Shown piece by piece: positions 39,015 to 43,173 of a stretch of DNA of 43,173 nt. The stretch spans positions 1-43,173 of the forward strand of contig NZ_JANIJX010000025.1 of assembly GCF_024580735.1 (NCBI RefSeq). The letters are read 5' to 3'. The translations under genes and the position numbers were made by a program. This DNA comes from Brevibacterium moorei. GTDB taxonomy: Bacteria; Actinomycetota; Actinomycetes; Actinomycetales; Brevibacteriaceae. Each line of letters starts with the position of its first letter. The stretch's first letter is position 1. The notes below the pieces were generated by a model. That model worked only from the letters and a program-made list of their open reading frames with translations, searched no databases and was not told the origin of the DNA.

Positions 39015-40247
39015 TCAGAAGGCCCGGGAAGCGGCGAACTGGCGGTGGCGCAGGCTGCGCCCGCCGATCACCATGTCCACCAGCAGCCCCGCGGTGAACG
39101 GGGCGAACATCAGCCCCAGCATATTGTGGCCCGATGCCATCCAGGTGTTCTCGAGCCCCGGCACCCGGTCGATCACCGGCAGGCCGTCCGGGGTCAGCGG
39201 ACGCGATCCGACCCACTCGTCCCGGCGCACCGCCAGGACATCCGAATCCAAATAGGGCGAGACCCCCGCGACGATCTGCTCGATCCGCCGCGCATTGAAT
39301 CGTTCGGTGTCCCCGTCGAACTCCATGGTCCCGGCGATCCGGGTGGCCCCGTCCATAGGCACGGAGACGACGTGCGCGGACTCGAAGATCATCACATGTT
39401 CCGTGGCGGGCTGTGCGTCGACAGTGAAGCTGTAGCCCTTACCCGCCCGCATCGGCATCCGGTACCCCGAGGTCGCACCCACCTGGGCACTGCCGATTCC
39501 GGCTGCGATCACCACGGCATCGGCTGCGAAGTCCCCGCACGAGGTGTGCACTCGGCGCACATCACCCTCATCCGTGACCGAGGTGACCATAATGCCCTCG
39601 TGGATCGTCACGCCCGCAGCCCGCAGTTCACGCTCCAGGGCGTCGACGTAGTGGTTCGGATTCGTGAAATAGCTGCCGGCGTCCAGGAACCCGAAGCCCG
39701 TTCCGCTCAGGGCGGGCTCGATGACCTGCAGACCGGCCCCGTCGACCACCTCGGAGACCTCGTGGGGCCAGCTACTGCCTGACATCCGATCCAGTTCGTG
39801 TGCCCGCCCGGCGGCCGCGGCCGCGGCCGAATCGTAGACGTGCAGATACCCCGCATCGGACACCTCGACGCCGATATCGGCGGCGAAATCCAGGAAGTCG
39901 CGGGTGGCCAGGTTCTCGATGTCCTTGAGCCCGGCCTGATTGCGCCCATACCTCCCCGGCAGGGAATTCCGCGCGACGCGCATGAGGAACGGCGCATAGC
40001 CCGGCAGCGTTCCCGGATCCACATGCAGGGCACTGTCCTGGCGGTACAGCTGGGTCAGTGCCGATAGGATCAGCGAGCTCTTGGCCACGGGGGTCGCCTG
40101 GTCCGGGCAGATCTGCCCGGCATTGCCGCGCGCAGCCCCCGAGCCGACCACACCGCGTTCCAGCAGGGTCACCTCGGCCCCGGACCGGTGCAGCCGCAGG
40201 GCGCTCGTCAGGCCGATCAGGCCCGCGCCCACGATCGTCACGCGCAC
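39015..40247 (-). CDS. DadA-like D-amino-acid dehydrogenase / FAD amine oxidoreductase (410 aa)
   Basis: The N-terminus VRVTIVGAGLIGLTSALRLH contains the FAD motif GAGLIG, and LLERGVVGSGAARGNAGQIC is the DadA-type flavin-contact region. PLTPDGLPVIDRVPGLENTW and MASGHNMLGLMFAPFTAGLL form the family C-terminal block. Members oxidatively deaminate D-amino acids, hydroxyproline epimers or glycine-like amines, passing electrons to the respiratory chain or oxygen. GTG 40247 is chosen because GGAGG (40254-40258) lies 6 nt upstream; that site overlaps the end of the ATPase gene. The ATPase stop and this start are 1 bp apart, so import and oxidation are coupled. The imported amino acid is therefore likely its substrate. 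It is the last gene of the operon. Confidence 0.9.
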   Translation of the reverse strand: MRVTIVGAGLIGLTSALRLHRSGAEVTLLERGVVGSGAARGNAGQICPDQATPVAKSSLILSALTQLYRQDSALHVDPGTLPGYAPFLMRVARNSLPGRYGRNQAGLKDIENLATRDFLDFAADIGVEVSDAGYLHVYDSAAAAAAGRAHELDRMSGSSWPHEVSEVVDGAGLQVIEPALSGTGFGFLDAGSYFTNPNHYVDALERELRAAGVTIHEGIMVTSVTDEGDVRRVHTSCGDFAADAVVIAAGIGSAQVGATSGYRMPMRAGKGYSFTVDAQPATEHVMIFESAHVVSVPMDGATRIAGTMEFDGDTERFNARRIEQIVAGVSPYLDSDVLAVRRDEWVGSRPLTPDGLPVIDRVPGLENTWMASGHNMLGLMFAPFTAGLLVDMVIGGRSLRHRQFAASRAF

Positions 40248-40248
40248 C

Positions 40249-41016
40249 TCAGACCTCCACCTGAACGGCTTCGAGGAACTTGCGGGTCCGCGGGTCCTGC
40301 GGATTGTCCAGGACCTCGGCCGGAGCTCCCTGCTCGACGATCCGGCCCTTGTCGAAGAAGACCACCCGGTCGGCAACCTTCTGCGCGAACTCCAGTTGAT
40401 GGGTCACCACCAACATGGTGTAGCCCTGCCCCGCCAGTTCGCGGATCGTCTTGAGCACCTCGCCCACCAGTTCCGGGTCCAGCGCCGAGGTCGGCTCGTC
40501 GAACAGCAGCACCTCGGGATCCATCGCCAGCGCCCTGGCGATCGCCACGCGCTGCTGCTGGCCGCCGGAGATGTCACCCGGGTAGGAATCGGCGCGGTCG
40601 GACAGCCCTACCTTCTCCAGCAGTTCCAGCGCCCGTTCCCTCGCCTGCGCACGCGCTTGCCCCTTGACCCGGACGGGGGCCAGCATGATGTTCTCCAGCA
40701 CCGTCATATTCGGGAACAGCTGGAAGTTCTGGAAGACGAAGCCGAAGCGCTGTTTCTGTGCGGCGGCGACCTTGCCCTTGAGCTTGGCGAAGCCGTCCTT
40801 GTAGGGTTCGATGCCGATCAGCTCGCCATCCAGATGGATCCGGCCCCCGTCGATCGCCTCGAGATTGTTCACGCAGCGCAGCAGGGACGATTTGCCGGAG
40901 CCCGAAGGGCCGATGATGCAGATGACCTCGCCCCGTTCGACCGCCAGACTGACGTCGTCGAGGACGTGGAAGTCTCCGTACCACTTGTCCAGATGGTCGA
41001 TGGTCAGGAAGCTCAT
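40249..41016 (-). CDS. Polar amino-acid ABC transporter ATPase (255 aa)
   Basis: A single ABC domain of the GlnQ/HisP type. Walker A is GPSGSGKSSLLRC, the Q-loop VFQNFQLFPNMTVLENI, the signature ISGGQQQRVAIARALA and Walker B VLLFDEPTSALDP; the switch His lies in VVTHQLEFA. An insertion before the Q-loop (EPYKDGFAKLKGKVAAAQKQ) is longer than in GlnQ. AAGGAG lies a few nt before ATG 41016. It energises the adjacent permease and is followed by the DadA-like gene with a 1-bp gap. A block of 12-bp tandem repeats fills the short space towards the permease gene. Confidence 0.95.
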   Translation of the reverse strand: MSFLTIDHLDKWYGDFHVLDDVSLAVERGEVICIIGPSGSGKSSLLRCVNNLEAIDGGRIHLDGELIGIEPYKDGFAKLKGKVAAAQKQRFGFVFQNFQLFPNMTVLENIMLAPVRVKGQARAQARERALELLEKVGLSDRADSYPGDISGGQQQRVAIARALAMDPEVLLFDEPTSALDPELVGEVLKTIRELAGQGYTMLVVTHQLEFAQKVADRVVFFDKGRIVEQGAPAEVLDNPQDPRTRKFLEAVQVEV

Positions 41017-41024
41017 GGGGTCTC

Positions 41025-41072
41025 CTTGTGCAGATCCTTGTGCGGGTCCGTGTGCAGGTCCGTGTGCGAAAG
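41025..41072. repeat. Four tandem 12-bp repeats between permease and ATPase genes
   Basis: Four consecutive 12-mers follow the pattern cKtgtgcRgRtc: cttgtgcagatc, cttgtgcgggtc, cgtgtgcaggtc, cgtgtgcgaaag. They occupy most of the 70-bp gap immediately upstream of the ATPase ribosome binding site. Repeat number could shift spacing or mRNA structure ahead of the ATPase start. Confidence 0.75.
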
Positions 41073-41086
41073 GGTATGGGAGCCGG

Positions 41087-41917
41087 TCATGCGCCACGAC
41101 TGTAGCGTCGTTCCAGCAGGCCGGAGAGCCAGCTGAAGATGAGGACCAGCACCAGATACCAGATGGCGGCGACGAACAGCAGTTCCATGGTCAGGAAGTT
41201 GTTCGAATAGAGCTCTTTGGTCACCGTCAGCAGGTCGTTGCCCGCGATCACCACGACCAGGGACGTGTTCTTGAGCATCGAAATGAACTGATTGGCAGTG
41301 GGTGGGACGATCAGCCTGATGGCCTGGGGCATGATGACCCAGCGCATCGCCTGACCGCGGGTCATCCCCATGGATTCGGCAGCCTGGGCCTGACCACGGG
41401 CCACGCCGTTGATCCCGGAGCGCACGATTTCGGCCATATACGCGGCCTCGTGCAGGGCCAGGCCCAGCACGGCGGCGGCGAACGGGGTGACGACCTTGTT
41501 GACGTCGATGGATGCGGGCCCGATCCCCAGGTGCGGGATGAAGATGGCGATGTTGTAGAAGATGAGCAGCAGGATCAGCAGGGGCAGAGCGCGGAACAGC
41601 GCGACATAGGCCTTGGACAGGTTCTTCCACACGGGATTGTCCGAAAGCATCCCGACCGCCAGCAGGCCACCGCCGATCACCCCCAGCACCATGGCCAGCA
41701 CGGAATAGATCAGCGTATAGCCCACGCCCGTGAGAATTCGGTAGTCGAACAGATACGCCAGGGTCTTCGACCACTGCAGATTACCCGTGGCGAACAGGTA
41801 GATCACGAAGAGGACCAGCACCACGCCGATCGCGCCGGTGATGACCTTGCGCGGATTGAACTTGTGGTGGTACCTGATCTTCCAGTCGGTCGGTGCTTCC
41901 GAAGTCACGGTACTCAT
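41087..41917 (-). CDS. Polar amino-acid ABC transporter permease (276 aa)
   Basis: A HisM/GlnP-family permease. A first helix (VITGAIGVVLVLFVIYLFAT) precedes the core region ILTGVGYTLIYSVLAMVLGV. The family motif YVALFRALPLLILLLIFYN and the coupling loop QAAESMGMTRGQAMRWVIMP, followed by QAIRLIVPP, are clear. The start overlaps nothing: 2 bp separate it from the binding-protein stop. One permease type is encoded, so it probably works as a homodimer. It is part of an operon with binding protein, ATPase and DadA-like enzyme, all on the minus strand. Confidence 0.94.
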   Translation of the reverse strand: MSTVTSEAPTDWKIRYHHKFNPRKVITGAIGVVLVLFVIYLFATGNLQWSKTLAYLFDYRILTGVGYTLIYSVLAMVLGVIGGGLLAVGMLSDNPVWKNLSKAYVALFRALPLLILLLIFYNIAIFIPHLGIGPASIDVNKVVTPFAAAVLGLALHEAAYMAEIVRSGINGVARGQAQAAESMGMTRGQAMRWVIMPQAIRLIVPPTANQFISMLKNTSLVVVIAGNDLLTVTKELYSNNFLTMELLFVAAIWYLVLVLIFSWLSGLLERRYSRGA

Positions 41918-41919
41918 GA

Positions 41920-42882
41920 TCAGTCCTTCGCCGGGCCGTCGTTGATGCCCGACTTCTCGATCATGCCCTCACTCAGACCGTATGCCTTGAAGATCGTGCC
42001 GTACTCACCGCCGTCCATCAACGACTGCAGAGTCTCCTTGAGCGTCTCCTGCAGCTCGGTGTCGTCCTTGCGGGTCACGATGCCGTAGTAGTAATCGGAG
42101 GAGATCCGGCCCTCGCTGACCTCCAGGGCATTGCCGCCGCCCACACTCTTGGCCTCGTGAACTGCCGCCGGGTAGTCATTGCCCGTGGCGTCGGCACGGC
42201 CGTTGACCACGGCCAGGGTCGCGTCATTGCTGGATTCGTAGAGCTTGACGTCGATCGGTTTCTTCCCGTCGGTCTCACACTTCTTGCTCTCGCTCTTAGC
42301 CGTTTCCACGGACTCGATGCCCGTCTGCAGCGCGAGGCTGTGACCACACATATCCGACAGGCTCTTCACTCCCAGCGGATTGCCCTTCTTCACCTCGAGG
42401 GCGGTGGCGGAACGGTAGTAGTCCACAAAGGACACTTCCTTGCGGCGGTCGGGGAGGTCGGCATATGAGGCCACCGCGAAGTCCACCCGGTTCGCCTTGA
42501 GCGCGGGGATGACCCCGTCGAAGGCGACTTCCTGGACCTTCATCTCAATGCCCAGCTTCTTCGTCACGGCGCGGGCCAGTTCGTATTCCGCGCCGAGCTC
42601 CTTATCGCCCTCCCTGTACCGCATGGGCGGGAAGGTGAAGGTCATCGAGACGTTCGCCGATTCCTTGTACTTATCCGGCAGCTTGGCCGCCAGAGCGTCG
42701 TCCTTCGAGATGCCGTCCACCACCTTCCCGGCGGCCTCGACGGTGTCGGCCCCCTGTGGGGCGCCATCATCGCCGGCAGTGGCTTCATCGGCATTGCAGG
42801 CGGACAGCGAGGCGATCAAGCCGAGCGCGGCGAGTCCTGCCCACATCTTCGTGAAACGGGCGCGCTGCTTAACGGATTTCAT
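41920..42882 (-). CDS. Amino-acid ABC transporter binding lipoprotein, SBP_bac_3 family (320 aa)
   Basis: A signal peptide ends in lipobox SLSAC. The mature family-3 fold contains MTFTFPPMRYREGDKELGAE, then YELARAVTKKLGIEMKVQEV, followed by FDGVIPALKANRVDFAVASY. The hinge segment GHSLALQTGIESVE comes later. GGAGGACAC lies directly before ATG 42882. It captures a polar amino acid or derivative outside the membrane for the permease encoded 2 bp downstream. The promoter region contains a near-perfect DasR-type operator, suggesting control by a HutC-subfamily GntR regulator encoded elsewhere. Confidence 0.94.
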   Translation of the reverse strand: MKSVKQRARFTKMWAGLAALGLIASLSACNADEATAGDDGAPQGADTVEAAGKVVDGISKDDALAAKLPDKYKESANVSMTFTFPPMRYREGDKELGAEYELARAVTKKLGIEMKVQEVAFDGVIPALKANRVDFAVASYADLPDRRKEVSFVDYYRSATALEVKKGNPLGVKSLSDMCGHSLALQTGIESVETAKSESKKCETDGKKPIDVKLYESSNDATLAVVNGRADATGNDYPAAVHEAKSVGGGNALEVSEGRISSDYYYGIVTRKDDTELQETLKETLQSLMDGGEYGTIFKAYGLSEGMIEKSGINDGPAKD

Positions 42883-42951
42883 GTGTCCTCCAGGGGTACG
42901 GAACCGGGGGTTGGATTCAGCACAGGTGGGTTCTGCCGAATTTATTGCATG

Positions 42952-42963
42952 TGATCTAGACCA
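42952..42963 (-). promoter_or_regulatory. dre-like (DasR/HutC-type GntR) operator TGGTCTAGATCA
   Basis: On the minus strand the 12-mer TGGTCTAGATCA matches the core of the known DasR responsive element, TGGTCTAGACCA, at 11 of 12 positions. It lies about 70 bp upstream of the binding-protein start in an AT-rich promoter region. HutC-subfamily GntR regulators respond to amino-sugar phosphates or amino-acid-like ligands. Confidence 0.5.
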
Positions 42964-42978
42964 TAGCAATAAAGATGT

Positions 42979-42989
42979 TGTGAATCACA
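42979..42989. promoter_or_regulatory. Perfect palindrome TGTGAATCACA upstream of the amino-acid ABC operon
   Basis: An 11-bp perfect dyad lies 16 bp beyond the dre-like site in the same promoter region. It shares the TGTG-N3-CACA pattern with 38889-38899. The rest of 42883-43056 is AT-rich promoter DNA without a gene. No single -35/-10 pair is convincing. Confidence 0.35.
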
Positions 42990-43056
42990 GCCGTCCATCA
43001 GGTGGAGGATCGATGAATGGTAAACGAACCGTTCAGCACCGCTTAACCTCGATTTT

Positions 43057-43173
43057 TCACGGGTTGGGGTTTGTGCTTGATCGCGGCGTCGTTGTCTCAT
43101 GTTGTAGGTGATTGTACTGTTCGGGTGTGATGTGCCTGCGCGTGTCGCCGCGGTGGTCGGGCCGTTCCATGGG
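43057..43173 (-). CDS. Unidentified partial ORF at the window edge (C-terminal 38 aa)
   Basis: A minus-strand frame is open from the window edge to TGA at 43057-43059. It encodes a hydrophilic tail (MERPDHRGDTRRHITPEQYN, then HLQHETTTPRSSTNPNP). I do not recognise it. Because the other edge of the window is inside an insertion sequence, this could also be part of a repeated element at a contig end. An ordinary gene tail or chance frame is equally possible. Confidence 0.35.
   Translation of the reverse strand, partial: PMERPDHRGDTRRHITPEQYNHLQHETTTPRSSTNPNP

Noticed and set aside
1..43173. Toxin-antitoxin, restriction or other phage-defence genes
   Set aside because: All convincing ORFs are assigned to transport, oxidation, regulation or envelope functions. 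No nuclease, methyltransferase (DNA), helicase or TA-like pair was found.

Overview
The window is high-GC DNA (about 60-70 % GC in most lines, with one clear AT-rich exception) with actinobacterial features: GTG/TTG starts, a probable leaderless promoter, an LPxTG wall-anchored protein and an ISL3 insertion sequence with Corynebacterium/Arthrobacter-like ends. It most likely comes from a catabolically versatile Actinomycetota, perhaps Micrococcales such as Brevibacterium; the genus is a guess. No rRNA, tRNA, CRISPR or phage genes were seen. No stretch over about 300 bases lacks a gene.

Layout. (1) 1-550: the right end of an ISL3 element has cut off an oligopeptide-binding lipoprotein gene. 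(2) 596-5110: a CapA-family gene, a divergent double-HTH Lrp regulator, a polysaccharide deacetylase-like gene and a LacI regulator. (3) 5280-9991: an MHS-type MFS carrier divergent from a HisD-like dehydrogenase, an SDR and a 3-hydroxyacyl-CoA-dehydrogenase-like gene. The two divergent promoters each carry a matching LacI-type palindrome over the -10 box, so this looks like one LacI-controlled catabolic regulon. (4) 10035-13330: a flavin-dependent luciferase-like oxidoreductase, a 69-aa ORF and a gamma-glutamyltransferase, separated by three related long inverted repeats (R1-R3) that form an intergenic repeat family. (5) 13354-21318: an amidohydrolase divergent from a MatC-like carrier; a sarcosine-oxidase-like flavoprotein with a 2-hydroxyacid dehydrogenase; a LysR regulator next to a MetE-like zinc methyltransferase; and a tartrate/D-malate dehydrogenase.

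(6) 21505-27457: secreted or surface proteins. A lipoprotein overlaps a PKD-domain secreted protein, and the junction lies in a segment of only about 42 % GC. After a LysR gene, an FG-GAP beta-propeller protein with an SD-rich stalk and LPVTG anchor is translationally coupled (GTGA) to a secreted His-rich protein. (7) 27529-38795, all minus strand: a covalent-flavin sarcosine-oxidase-like enzyme, an SDR, HyuA, HyuB and a complete peptide-type ABC importer (DppA, B, C and a fused DF ATPase). From HyuA onward the genes overlap or nearly touch. This suggests import followed by ATP-dependent opening of a hydantoin- or oxoproline-like cyclic amide and oxidative N-demethylation or deamination. (8) 39015-42882, minus: a polar amino-acid ABC importer (binding protein, permease, ATPase) coupled to a DadA-like D-amino-acid dehydrogenase. 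Its upstream region holds an 11/12 match to the DasR (dre) operator. The right edge carries an unidentified partial ORF.

Overall this is an accessory island of uptake and oxidation modules for amino-acid-like, N-methylated or cyclic-amide and hydroxy-acid substrates. Each module has its own regulator or a distinctive leader or operator structure.
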